In this document: one piece after another, positions 9,283 through 17,789 of the stretch | Position numbering within the stretch: the first letter of the stretch is position 1 | How the letters are laid out: every line of letters starts with the position of its first letter | Assembly: GCA_013152685.1 (NCBI GenBank) | Contig: JAADFX010000073.1 | Span: forward strand, 1 to 33,612 | Reading direction: 5' to 3' | Length of the DNA stretch: 33,612 nucleotides | Source of the DNA: Methanobacteriota archaeon | GTDB lineage: Archaea; Hydrothermarchaeota; Hydrothermarchaeia; Hydrothermarchaeales; BMS3B | Notes under the pieces: model-generated | The model's database searches: none | Told to the model about the DNA's origin: nothing | What the model saw: only the letters and a program-made list of their open reading frames with translations | Translations under genes and position numbers: made by a program

Positions 9283-10629
9283 CTAGGGCGGACCCGGCTC
9301 GTACCAGGGCGGAAGCTCAAACTCCGCCTCCTTCAGGTGGTCAGGCCAGACTATCTTAGGTCTCGGTTCGCCTATCTTGGGGTCGTAGCGCAGCTGCTGC
9401 ATGTACAGCTCGAACTTGCTCTCCCTGTAGTCCTCGCTGAACTTTATCTTCCCGCCCTTCATGGGCTCCACTATCTCGTCCATCTCAAGCCTGTTGAGCG
9501 CCTCCACAATCTTCGCCTTGTCCAGGCTGCCCGCGAGCTCAATCGCCCTTGCGGCGATGTATATGCCCTCGTAGGTGGAGGCACCCATCATGCTCGGGTA
9601 GTCACCGTACTTCTTGTAGAAGGCCTCCTTGAAGCGCTTGGCGCGCTCTCCCACCGGCGTGGGCGGCGTGGTGTAGGGGGAGAACCTGCTCTCCTGTATT
9701 GAGTAGTCGCCCCACTCACCCACATCGCGGTAGTAGTCCGGGTCGTCCGTCGCCTCCACGGCCAGGTAGATGGTGTTCAGCCCAACGTCGCGCCTTCCCT
9801 GCGTTACTAGGGGCACCTGCTCGTTCAGGAAGGTCGCGGGATAGACCACGTCCGGCTTCGCCGCCTTCACCGCCGTGAGTATGGTGCGGAAGTCGCTCTC
9901 GCCGCGCTTGAACTTCTCCTCGGCCACGATTGTTATCTTGAGGTTGTGCTTCTCGATGGCCTTCTTAACGCCCTCGAGCACGCCCTCGCCGTACTTGCCC
10001 TCCTGGTACACCACCGCAAGGCGGAGCTTCCTGTCATCGCTGAAGCCGAACTTCTTGTTAATCGCCGGCCTTATCACCTGGTCCACGAAGAGCATCGTCG
10101 CCTCGGAGTAGTCGTCGGTGGTGGGGCAGTGGTGGAAGAAGGTGGATGTGTCTATGTCAGTCCTCCTGGTGATAAGGGGTGAGCTCGCACCGGTGATTAT
10201 GAAGGGCATCCTGTGCTCAGCCGCCACCACCTGGCCGGCGTAGGTGATGCTGCTTGAAAAGCCTCCCACCAGCACGTGCACCCTGTCCTCGGTAATCAGC
10301 TTTGTTATCGCCTTCACACCGCCCTGAGTGGAGGTCTCCGTATCGCCCCTGTAGAGCTTCAGCGGCAGCTTCCTGTCGTACTCCTTCACGTAGACGCCGC
10401 CCTGAGCGTTTATCTCCTCTATCGCGAGCTCTGCCGCTTCGAGCATGTCGTTGCCGGTGGTGCTCGCAGGCCCGGTTAGCGGCGCCACAAGACCAATGCG
10501 TATCGCCTCGGGTGCTTCGGGGGCAGCCCCGGCTGCCTTCTCAGCCTTGGGCTCCTCTGCCTTTTGGGCGCATCCAGCGATAAGCGCCGGAAGCAGCAGG
10601 AGCAGCAGAATCTTCCATGTTTTTCTCAA
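9283..10629 (-). CDS. LivJ-like periplasmic-binding lipoprotein (branched-chain amino acid/amide ABC type)
   Basis: Signal + lipobox 'ILLLLLLPALIAGCAQK'; 'IRIGLVAPLTGPASTTGNDMLEAAELAIEEINAQGGV'. TTG start at 10629 with GGAGGTG SD preferred to the track ATG at 10665. Confidence 0.88.
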   Translation of the reverse strand: MRKTWKILLLLLLPALIAGCAQKAEEPKAEKAAGAAPEAPEAIRIGLVAPLTGPASTTGNDMLEAAELAIEEINAQGGVYVKEYDRKLPLKLYRGDTETSTQGGVKAITKLITEDRVHVLVGGFSSSITYAGQVVAAEHRMPFIITGASSPLITRRTDIDTSTFFHHCPTTDDYSEATMLFVDQVIRPAINKKFGFSDDRKLRLAVVYQEGKYGEGVLEGVKKAIEKHNLKITIVAEEKFKRGESDFRTILTAVKAAKPDVVYPATFLNEQVPLVTQGRRDVGLNTIYLAVEATDDPDYYRDVGEWGDYSIQESRFSPYTTPPTPVGERAKRFKEAFYKKYGDYPSMMGASTYEGIYIAARAIELAGSLDKAKIVEALNRLEMDEIVEPMKGGKIKFSEDYRESKFELYMQQLRYDPKIGEPRPKIVWPDHLKEAEFELPPWYEPGPP

Positions 10630-10635
10630 CCTCGG

Positions 10636-10676
10636 CACCTCCTGTGCTATGTCAATACATAGCACCCTAGGAGGTG
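10636..10676 (-). promoter_or_regulatory. composite inverted repeat over the livJ-like promoter/leader; outer arm contains the SD
   Basis: + strand CACCTCC-t-GTGCTATGT-caat-ACATAGCAC-ccta-GGAGGTG: inner 9+9 bp perfect (10644-10652/10657-10665), outer 7+7 bp perfect (10636-10642/10670-10676). Confidence 0.75.
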
Positions 10677-10681
10677 GAGGG

Positions 10682-10690
10682 TATTTATAA
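10682..10690 (-). promoter_or_regulatory. TATA box (minus strand TTATAAATA) for the livJ-like gene
   Basis: + strand tatttataa; predicted TSS about 26 nt downstream falls near 10660, inside the inverted repeat. Confidence 0.55.
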
Positions 10691-10719
10691 TTTTTGGAGC
10701 CCGGTGCCGGACAGGGTGC

Positions 10720-11580
10720 TCAGCTGCCGCTGACCACCGTCAGGAAGATCTCCTCCAGGCTGGAGGTGTGGTTCTCTATGTCCAGGATCTCGCCCCCGCT
10801 GTGCACCACCTCTCCAGCAATTGCGTTCAGCTCTTCCAGGCTGGTGCAGGTCACCACCCTGCTGCCTGAGCCCCTTGAGCCAGGCGACCTGAACCTGAGG
10901 GTGTACCTGACGCCTCCAAACCTCCGCTTTATCTCCCTCACGCCGCCCTGGGCCACAACCCTTCCCCCCTTGAGTATCACCACCCTGTCGCAGAGCCTCT
11001 CCGCCTGGTAGAGGTTGTGGGTGGTCATCAGTATGGTCTTCCTGCCCCTCAGCCTCCGGATGTACTCCATCAGCTGGGCGGAGGTTATTGGGTCCAGGCC
11101 CGAGGCGGGCTCGTCGTAAACGAGCAGCTCCGGGTCGTTGATGAGGGAGCGGGCGATCATCACCTTGCGCCTCATCCCCTTGGACATCTCGCCCAGCCTG
11201 CGCTCCCTGTGGCTGAGACAGAGCTCGTCCAGCACCCTCTCCGCCCTTCGCCTGGCCTCCTCCCTCTCAACCCCGTAAACATCCGCGAAGAAGTCCAGGT
11301 ACTCGAGGGCGGTCATTTCCTCGTAAACGGGGCTCTCCTCGGGCAGGTAGCCGATGAGCCGCTTTGCCTCCTCCGGGGCATTGCGCATGCAGTAGCCGGC
11401 AACGGAGATTTCCCCCCGGGAGGGCTCCACAAGCCCCACAATCATCTTTATTATTGAGGTCTTTCCGGCTCCGTTGGGGCCCACAACGCCGACTATCTCA
11501 CCCCTCCCCACGCTAAAGGAGACGTCATCAACTGCGAGAAAATCGCCGTACATCTTTGAGAGGTTCCTGACTTCGAGCAC
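10720..11580 (-). CDS. ABC transporter ATP-binding protein (NatA/CcmA type, ABC-2 exporter)
   Basis: Walker A 'GPNGAGKTS', signature 'LGEMSKGMRRKVMIARSLINDPELLVYDEPASGLDP'. GTG start at 11580 (VLEVRNLSKMYGDF) preferred to track ORF start 11787. Confidence 0.9.
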   Translation of the reverse strand: MLEVRNLSKMYGDFLAVDDVSFSVGRGEIVGVVGPNGAGKTSIIKMIVGLVEPSRGEISVAGYCMRNAPEEAKRLIGYLPEESPVYEEMTALEYLDFFADVYGVEREEARRRAERVLDELCLSHRERRLGEMSKGMRRKVMIARSLINDPELLVYDEPASGLDPITSAQLMEYIRRLRGRKTILMTTHNLYQAERLCDRVVILKGGRVVAQGGVREIKRRFGGVRYTLRFRSPGSRGSGSRVVTCTSLEELNAIAGEVVHSGGEILDIENHTSSLEEIFLTVVSGS

Positions 11581-11655
11581 GCAAACCACCGGGTGAGTTT
11601 CTGGCAGCCGGGTACTTAAGGGTTGTTTTTCAGGCATCGAAACAAAAAGGTTAAT

Positions 11656-11672
11656 AGATTTCCCGGAAATCT
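11656..11672. promoter_or_regulatory. hyphenated palindrome AGATTTCC-c-GGAAATCT upstream of the ABC permease-PrsW gene
   Basis: Perfect 8+8 bp inverted repeat ending 8 nt before ATG 11681; no SD between it and the start. Confidence 0.5.
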
Positions 11673-11680
11673 GACACAAA

Positions 11681-13489
11681 ATGAATTTCGGCAACGTGCT
11701 GACTGTTTCAAGGTGGGAGCTCAGGCGCTCAAGGGGGAGGTTCAGCGTTGGCGTGCTGCTTCCCGCCGTCCTGCTGACCGCCTCCATGATGGTGCTGCTG
11801 CTCCTCTACCTGACGTCACCCTCCCCCGCTCCGCTGTACTCGGCAGGCGTTCTTAGGGAGGACAGGGTCCTGCTCCAGGCAATGGAGTACGACGGGAGGT
11901 TCAGGGTGGTCGAGGCCGGAGGCGACGCCAGGGAGATGCTAACTGAGGGCGAGCTGGACCTCCTCCTGACCAGCTCCCCGGAGGGCACCCTGGTTCTGTA
12001 CGCACCCACGGATAAGTCGCTCGCGGCGCTCAGCGCCCTCGAGGAGGCGGTGAAGCTTTACAAGACGCTCACCCTCTTCGCCGTGGAGGGGGAGCAGGTG
12101 AACTACGCCTTCCCTCTCTGGATACAGACCCACCAGCTGAAGCGCAGTGTGGAGTTCCAGTACTTCGCCCTCCCCGGGGATGAGGGAGAGAGCCCCCGCA
12201 GGGAGGGTGGCGGAGGAGGCCCGGGGGTCCTGGTGGAGGAGGAGTCTGCCCCGGAGGCGCTGCCCCGCTCCCAGGTGGCGGAGCTCCTGGAGGACTACCG
12301 GCGGGGTCTGCGCATAGACACCTCGGGGATACGCACAGAGGAGGCCAGGATAACCCTGCCCGCCCTCTTCTCACCTCCCCTGCCCTTCACGTCGGTGCTG
12401 CTCGCCTTTATAATCGCCCTGCCCATATACCTATCCTCCCAGTTCTACGCCACCAGCATGCTGGAGGAGAGGAACCTGCGCAGGGCGGAGGTGCTGCTCG
12501 CCTCGCCGCTCTCCGCCTGGGAGGTGGTGGCCGGCAAGACGCTCGCCCACCTTCTCCTCGCCCTGGGAGGAGTGGCGGCGGTGGCGCTGGTGCTGCGCAG
12601 AAAGCTGGAGGCTGAGGTGCTCCTGGTGTTTCTCCCCGTTGTGCTCCTGTTCCTCTCGGTGTCGCTGCTCGCCTCGGTGCTGAGCAGGAGCTACAGGGAG
12701 AACTCCTTCATTCTCATCTTCACCTCGGTGGCCATGTTCTCCTTCCTCTTCTTCCCGGCAATGTTTGTGAATGTGCACGCGGTGAGCGGCATCTCGCCCG
12801 TCTCCCTGCTGGTTGACGTCTTCGAGGGGGGTGAGATAACACCCGGGGAATACCTGCTCTCCACCATGCCCCTCACCCTCGCCGCAGGGGTGCTGTTTGT
12901 GCTGGCATCGGGAATATTCGCCGGCGAGGTGCACCTGTGCCAGAGGGGCACTGGTGACAGGGTCCTCTACGGGATAAATCTGCTCTGGAGGCGTGCGGGC
13001 GGAACACCGGCGGCGGCGCTCCTCCTGGGAGCCGCTGCCGCAGCTGTAGCCTACCTGCTTGAGCTGGGTTACATAGTTGCCCTCTTCCAGCTGCCCCTCC
13101 CCCAGTCCCTCTACGGGCTGATTGCGCTGGGGGCATACACCGAGGAGCTGCTGAAGGCGCTGGTTGTGGCGGGAATTGTGAGGTACTCCAGGCTCCGGCC
13201 CGGGATGGTGCTCATCGCCGGCGCTGTGTGCGGCGCCGGATTCTTCCTGGGGGAGAAGCTCATTGCCCTGTCCACGCTTGCCCAGCTCTCCGGCTCCCTC
13301 TTCTGGCAGGCGCTCATGGAGGGGAGGGGCCTCCTCCTGGCCCTCCTGCTGCAGGTCTCCCTTACACTCCTCACCGCCGCGGGGCTTGTGCTGAGCGGTG
13401 GCAGGCTGAGGGGCAGGTTCATCCCCGCCCTGGTGCTGGCGGGTGGGCACCTCCTCTACAACCTCCGCCAGGTGGGTGGTGTGCTGTGA
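11681..13489 (+). CDS. ABC-2 (NatB-like) permease fused to a C-terminal PrsW-like intramembrane protease domain
   Basis: N-terminal half: NatB-like TM/soluble/TM with 'SSQFYATSMLEERNLRRAEVLLASPLSAWEVVAGKTLAHLL'. C-terminal half: 'YTEELLKALVVAGIVRYSR' (EExxK), 'GAGFFLGEKL' (FxxxE), 'GGHLLYNLRQ' (HxxxN), all in TM context. Confidence 0.8.
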   Translation: MNFGNVLTVSRWELRRSRGRFSVGVLLPAVLLTASMMVLLLLYLTSPSPAPLYSAGVLREDRVLLQAMEYDGRFRVVEAGGDAREMLTEGELDLLLTSSPEGTLVLYAPTDKSLAALSALEEAVKLYKTLTLFAVEGEQVNYAFPLWIQTHQLKRSVEFQYFALPGDEGESPRREGGGGGPGVLVEEESAPEALPRSQVAELLEDYRRGLRIDTSGIRTEEARITLPALFSPPLPFTSVLLAFIIALPIYLSSQFYATSMLEERNLRRAEVLLASPLSAWEVVAGKTLAHLLLALGGVAAVALVLRRKLEAEVLLVFLPVVLLFLSVSLLASVLSRSYRENSFILIFTSVAMFSFLFFPAMFVNVHAVSGISPVSLLVDVFEGGEITPGEYLLSTMPLTLAAGVLFVLASGIFAGEVHLCQRGTGDRVLYGINLLWRRAGGTPAAALLLGAAAAAVAYLLELGYIVALFQLPLPQSLYGLIALGAYTEELLKALVVAGIVRYSRLRPGMVLIAGAVCGAGFFLGEKLIALSTLAQLSGSLFWQALMEGRGLLLALLLQVSLTLLTAAGLVLSGGRLRGRFIPALVLAGGHLLYNLRQVGGVL

Positions 13490-14571
13490 GGGTGCTTGCC
13501 CTTGCGAAGAAGGAGTTCTCCGCCCTCATGAGGGAGAAGACGCTGCTCCTCACAGTCCTCGTCCAGCTGCTGGTGGCGGCCTTCTCGGCGCTGCTTGCAA
13601 CGGGGCTGGTGAGCTACGCATCCCCGGAGGCGATCACCGCCGTCTCGGGGGAGAGGGTCAGCCTGGCCGTTGTGGGGGCGGACTGGCGCCTCCTCAGCCT
13701 CCTGAGGGAGGAGGGGCGCCTCAACCTGGAGGTGTACGCCGAGTTTTCCGGGGCCGTGGACGACTTCTACTCCCACAGGGTGGACGGCATCCTGGTGGTC
13801 ACCAGGGGGGAGGACAGACTCTCAGACCCCGTGAAGATAGACCTGTACCTGCCGAGCAACGACATCAGGGGGACGCTGGTCGCCGCCTACCTGAAGGAGC
13901 CCCTGGAGAGGTACGAGGAGGTGCTGCGCAGGGAGCGGCTGCACCTTCTTCCGCCGGAGATAAGGGAGGTGCTGGGCTATGAGCTCGCCTTCCCGGACAC
14001 CGACACCCACCCGGGCTACTTTGAGTTCATCTACGGCGTGCTCATCCCCCTGCTCCTGCTGGCGCCCGCCTTCATAGCGGGAGGGCTCGTCATCGACCTC
14101 TTTACGGAGGAAAGGGAGAAGAAGACGCTCCAGCTCCTGATGGCATCCCCCGTGAGTCTGCTTCAGATAGTGAATGCAAAGGTGCTGGTATCCCTGTCGG
14201 TGGTGCCCATCCAGAGCTTCCTGTGGATAAGGCTGCTGGAGTTCAACGGCATAGCTGTTGAGCGGGAGGGGCTTCTGATTCTCCTCGTGAGCGGCGTCGC
14301 CCTGGTGCTGGTGGTTTCCGGGGCGCTCATCGCCGTCTTCACCGGCAGGAGGAGCACGGCACACCTGCTCTACTCCCTCCTGCTGATGAACTTCTTCCTC
14401 GCCGGGATGCGGCTGGGGGAGCTCTCCCCCTTCGGAATGGCCACCTCCCTCGCCACCGGCGGCAGCTACAGCCCCCTCCTCCTTCTCCTGCTGGTTGTGC
14501 TGCCCCTGCCCCTGTACCTGGTGCTGGCGCGAGTGTGCATGAGAGCCAGAAAAGCGGGCGTCGCCGCCTAG
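13486..14571 (+). CDS. ABC-2 type permease (NatB-like)
   Basis: VRVLALAKKEFSALMREKTLLLTVLVQLLVAAFSALLATG...'IDLFTEEREKKTLQLLMASPVSLLQIVNAKVLVSL'. GTG at 13486 overlaps the preceding stop (GTGA); track ORF begins spuriously upstream. Confidence 0.85.
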   Translation: MRVLALAKKEFSALMREKTLLLTVLVQLLVAAFSALLATGLVSYASPEAITAVSGERVSLAVVGADWRLLSLLREEGRLNLEVYAEFSGAVDDFYSHRVDGILVVTRGEDRLSDPVKIDLYLPSNDIRGTLVAAYLKEPLERYEEVLRRERLHLLPPEIREVLGYELAFPDTDTHPGYFEFIYGVLIPLLLLAPAFIAGGLVIDLFTEEREKKTLQLLMASPVSLLQIVNAKVLVSLSVVPIQSFLWIRLLEFNGIAVEREGLLILLVSGVALVLVVSGALIAVFTGRRSTAHLLYSLLLMNFFLAGMRLGELSPFGMATSLATGGSYSPLLLLLLVVLPLPLYLVLARVCMRARKAGVAA

Positions 14572-14660
14572 GGGGATGACGCTCTGCCAAGCTCGGAGCA
14601 GGAAAGTTTCCATTGTGAAACACGAAAAGACTATATCCCGCCCGGTGGAGTTAGTTGGTG

Positions 14661-15767
14661 ATGGAGGAGTACGACGCAATTATAGTGGGGGCGAGCTTTG
14701 CCGGCCTCGCCACAGCCCGCTTTGCCAGGGGCGGCCGGGTGCTGGTTCTTGAGAGGGACCCCAGGCTCGGAGCCAGGCAGCGCTCCACCTGCGCAGCGCC
14801 GGAGAGCTGGGTAAGGCGGCTGGGAGCCGGCGGGAGCATCCTGGGGGTGATGGACAGGCTGGTGGTGCACACACCGGGGGGAAGGGAGATACCCATAACC
14901 ATGCCCGAGCGCTACTGCACCCTGGACTACGCCGCCTTCTGCCGCCTGGTGGCTGAGAATCTGGAGGCTGAGGTGAGGACGGGGGCGGAGGTCACCCGCG
15001 TGGAGGCGGGGGCTGGGAGCGGCTTCACCCTCCACTCCACCGGGGGCACCTTCTCCTCGCGGGTGGTGGTGGACGCCAGCGGCTGGAGGGCGGCAGTTGC
15101 CTCGCAGCTCATGGCAGGCTACTCCGGCGCGCCACTTGCCAGAGGCATTGAAACAGAGGTGGAGTACGAGGTGGACGAGGTGCACATATACCTGGGGAAC
15201 CGCATCGCCCCCGGAGGCTACGCCTGGGTGTTCCCCCTCGATAACGGCCGCGCCAGGGTGGGCCTGGGCAGCCTAAGGGAGGTGAACCTCCTGGAGCTCA
15301 ACAGGCGCTTCATGAGGCACCTGGGCGTAGATAGCTGGGGAAGCCACCACGGCGGTGTAATCCCGTGCTCAGGTCTCCGGGACCCCGTGGCCGGGGGCGT
15401 CTTCGTGGTCGGCGACGCCGCCGGTCAGGTGCTTCCGGGCACAGCGGAGGGGATAAGGAAGTGCTTTGTGTACGCTGAGCTGTGCGGCAGGGTGATATCC
15501 AGGGTGCTCTCGGGGGAGCTCCCGCTGGAGGAGGCGCTGCGCACCTACAGGCGGGGGGTGCTCAGGGCGAAGGAGTTCTACGACACAATGCTGGCGATTC
15601 AGAGGATTGCCTACAGGCTGCCTGACAGGGTTCTTGAGGAGGTCCTCTCCAGGGTGGGGAGCCGCCAGCTGGTGCAGCGGATTGTGGGCGCCTACTTCGC
15701 CGAGAACAGGGGCGGCGTTGACCTAACAGGCGTTGCGAGCTACCTCAGGCTGGTGGGCAGGCTGTAG
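14661..15767 (+). CDS. geranylgeranyl reductase family FAD-dependent oxidoreductase
   Basis: MEEYDAIIVGASFAGLATARFARGGRVLVLERD Rossmann GxGxxG-like start, 'VVDASGWRAAVA', 'VFVVGDAAGQVLPGTAEGIRKCFVYAELCGRVI'. Confidence 0.88.
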   Translation: MEEYDAIIVGASFAGLATARFARGGRVLVLERDPRLGARQRSTCAAPESWVRRLGAGGSILGVMDRLVVHTPGGREIPITMPERYCTLDYAAFCRLVAENLEAEVRTGAEVTRVEAGAGSGFTLHSTGGTFSSRVVVDASGWRAAVASQLMAGYSGAPLARGIETEVEYEVDEVHIYLGNRIAPGGYAWVFPLDNGRARVGLGSLREVNLLELNRRFMRHLGVDSWGSHHGGVIPCSGLRDPVAGGVFVVGDAAGQVLPGTAEGIRKCFVYAELCGRVISRVLSGELPLEEALRTYRRGVLRAKEFYDTMLAIQRIAYRLPDRVLEEVLSRVGSRQLVQRIVGAYFAENRGGVDLTGVASYLRLVGRL

Positions 15768-15768
15768 C

Positions 15769-16572
15769 ATGTACGTGGTAAAGGCTTCCGGCAGGAGGGA
15801 GAGGTTCAGCAGGGCAAAGGTGGAGAGAACCCTCCGCAGGGCGGGGGCAGGGAGAAAGCTAGCCGCAGAGATCGCCAGGCGCGTGGAGGAGGAAGCCCGC
15901 GACGGCATAACCACCTCTGAACTCTACCGCCGGATTATGGAGATGCTGGAGTCCCACCCCGGGGTGGCACAGCGCTACTCCCTCAAGAAGGCAATAATGC
16001 GCCTCGGTCCGAGCGGATACCCCTTCGAGACCTACCTCGCCAGGGTGCTCCAGGAGTACGGGTACTCCACACAGCTCCGGGTTAAGCTCAGAGGCGAGTG
16101 CGTCACCCACGAGGTTGACATCATCGCGGCGCGGGGCAGGAGGAGGGCGATGGTGGAGGTGAAGTTCCACAACTCCCCGGGCACCTACATCGACCTCAAG
16201 GAGGCGATGTACACCTACGCCAGGTTCCTGGACACCCGCCGCCGGAACAGCTTCACAGAGGCATGGCTGAGCTGCAACACCCGCACCTCCCCCCAGGCCA
16301 GGGAGTATGCCGAGTGCGTTGGTCTCAGGCTCCTGTGCTGGAAGTACCCGCCGGGCAGGGGGCTGGAGAGGCTCATAGACGGCAGGAAGCTTTACCCCAT
16401 AACCGCCCTCAGGGGTGTGGACGGCGGCGTGGTGGGCGCCTTCTCCAGGGCGGGCTACATGCTGATAAAGGACCTGCTGGATGTGCCTCCCGCCAGGCTG
16501 GCGGACGCCACCGGGCTGCCGCGGCAGAAGCTCGAGCGGCTGGTGGAGCTCGCCAGGGAGGCGGTGGCCTAG
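15769..16572 (+). CDS. ATP-cone + PD-(D/E)XK (Mrr-like) nuclease + C-terminal helix-hairpin-helix-like fusion
   Basis: 'MYVVKASGRRERFSRAKVERTLRRAG..ARDGITTSELYRRIMEML' ATP-cone; 'VTHEVDIIAARGRRRAMVEVKFHNSPGTYIDLKEAM' nuclease core; 'AGYMLIKDLLDVPPARLADATGLPRQKLERLVELAREAV' HhH-like. Confidence 0.82.
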   Translation: MYVVKASGRRERFSRAKVERTLRRAGAGRKLAAEIARRVEEEARDGITTSELYRRIMEMLESHPGVAQRYSLKKAIMRLGPSGYPFETYLARVLQEYGYSTQLRVKLRGECVTHEVDIIAARGRRRAMVEVKFHNSPGTYIDLKEAMYTYARFLDTRRRNSFTEAWLSCNTRTSPQAREYAECVGLRLLCWKYPPGRGLERLIDGRKLYPITALRGVDGGVVGAFSRAGYMLIKDLLDVPPARLADATGLPRQKLERLVELAREAVA

Positions 16573-17741
16573 AGCTTCTCCCTCAGCGAGGCTATCTCTT
16601 CAAAGGCGGCAAGCACGCGCTCTATCTCCTCATCACCCAGCCCGTAGACGCTCAGCTTAATGTGCTTGCTCAGCCCCTTGTGCAGCCCCACAATGCGGCG
16701 CTTGAGCATCTCCTCAGCCAGGAAGAAGCCCTTCCGCCTGTGCTTCTTTGAAATCTCCCAGAATAGGGGCGTCTCGAAGTGGAGCAGGTGGTGGCGCTTG
16801 GGGCGCTCACCCAGGAGCATTATGTCACCATCACCTATATCCTCAAGCTTGTCAACAAAGCGGTTGGTCTTCTTCAGCTCCTCCTCCCAGCGCTTCACGC
16901 GCGCCTTGACGTGGTAGAAGCTCAGCATCGCTGAGATTAGGGGTATCCCCCCCACGCTGCAACCGAAGACGTTGGGAATCTTCTTGCCGAACACCCTGCC
17001 TGTCCACTCCGCCTGCGATTTTGAGGGGGCGAAGGTTCGCCTGCTCCACTCGTAGGTGGTGACCACGAAGCCGAGGGGCGCCAGGGAGGCCATGCTCTTG
17101 TGGGCGCTCACAGTGAGAAAGTCGGCGCGCATCTTCTTCATGTCCACAGGCGCTACGCCGGCGGTGTAGGCGGCGTTCACCATGAAGGGAACCTCAAGCT
17201 CTTCGCACAGCTTTCCCAGCTCCTCCACAGGCTCAATGTTGCCGAAGTAGGGGTCTGCGTGCGTCGCGACCACGAGCGCCGGCCTGCCCACCTCCTCAAT
17301 CTTCTCCCGAAAAGCCTCAACCGTAACCCTGTACTCAGGGTAGCCCGTGTGGGGCGGCTCCACCACGCGCAGGCCCACCATCTCCGCCGCTATGTTGGTG
17401 GAGTAGTGCGAATTCGGGTCCACCACAACCACCGGCTCCAGGTTCTCCTCCTTTACGTAGTCTGCAATGGTCTTCATAACCACGTACTGCGCCGCCCTGC
17501 ACCCGAAGGTGTGCTCCGCCTCGTCGCCGCCAAAGAATTCTGCTACCTGCTTCAGAAACTTCCTCACGGGGGGCTTGGTGATGAGGCTGCTCCTCCCCTC
17601 TATGCAGTCGTGGCACACGCTGTAGCCTATCTCAAGCCAGCCGTCCTGGCAGAGCTGCTCCTGCACCTCCTGCGGGAGTATGCCCCCGCGCATCAGCGGG
17701 TTTATCACCACGTAGTCCTTGTACCTGTTTACAAACTTCAA
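16569..17741 (-). CDS. pscS: O-phospho-L-seryl-tRNA:Cys-tRNA synthase (SepCysS)
   Basis: 'NPLMRGGILPQEVQEQL..GYSVCHDC..FLKQVAEFFGGDEAEHTFGCRAAQYVVM', PLP lysine region 'DFLTVSAHKSMASLAPLGF'. TTG start at 17741 with GGAAGGTGA SD preferred to 17777. Confidence 0.9.
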   Translation of the reverse strand: MKFVNRYKDYVVINPLMRGGILPQEVQEQLCQDGWLEIGYSVCHDCIEGRSSLITKPPVRKFLKQVAEFFGGDEAEHTFGCRAAQYVVMKTIADYVKEENLEPVVVVDPNSHYSTNIAAEMVGLRVVEPPHTGYPEYRVTVEAFREKIEEVGRPALVVATHADPYFGNIEPVEELGKLCEELEVPFMVNAAYTAGVAPVDMKKMRADFLTVSAHKSMASLAPLGFVVTTYEWSRRTFAPSKSQAEWTGRVFGKKIPNVFGCSVGGIPLISAMLSFYHVKARVKRWEEELKKTNRFVDKLEDIGDGDIMLLGERPKRHHLLHFETPLFWEISKKHRRKGFFLAEEMLKRRIVGLHKGLSKHIKLSVYGLGDEEIERVLAAFEEIASLREKL

Positions 17742-17789
17742 GCTTTCACCTTCCTTGTGGGGGAGAGTTAACCTCATAAAGGGGCTGCC

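Noticed and set aside
12431-13450. Long minus-strand ORF (339 aa) opposite the ABC permease-PrsW gene
   Set aside because: Q/E/G/H-rich shadow translation typical of antisense frames in GC-rich genes; the + strand frame has clear family motifs. The same applies to 13822-14679 (-), 7054-7695 (+), 17100-17771 (+), 8548-9267 (+) and 31006-31899 (+).
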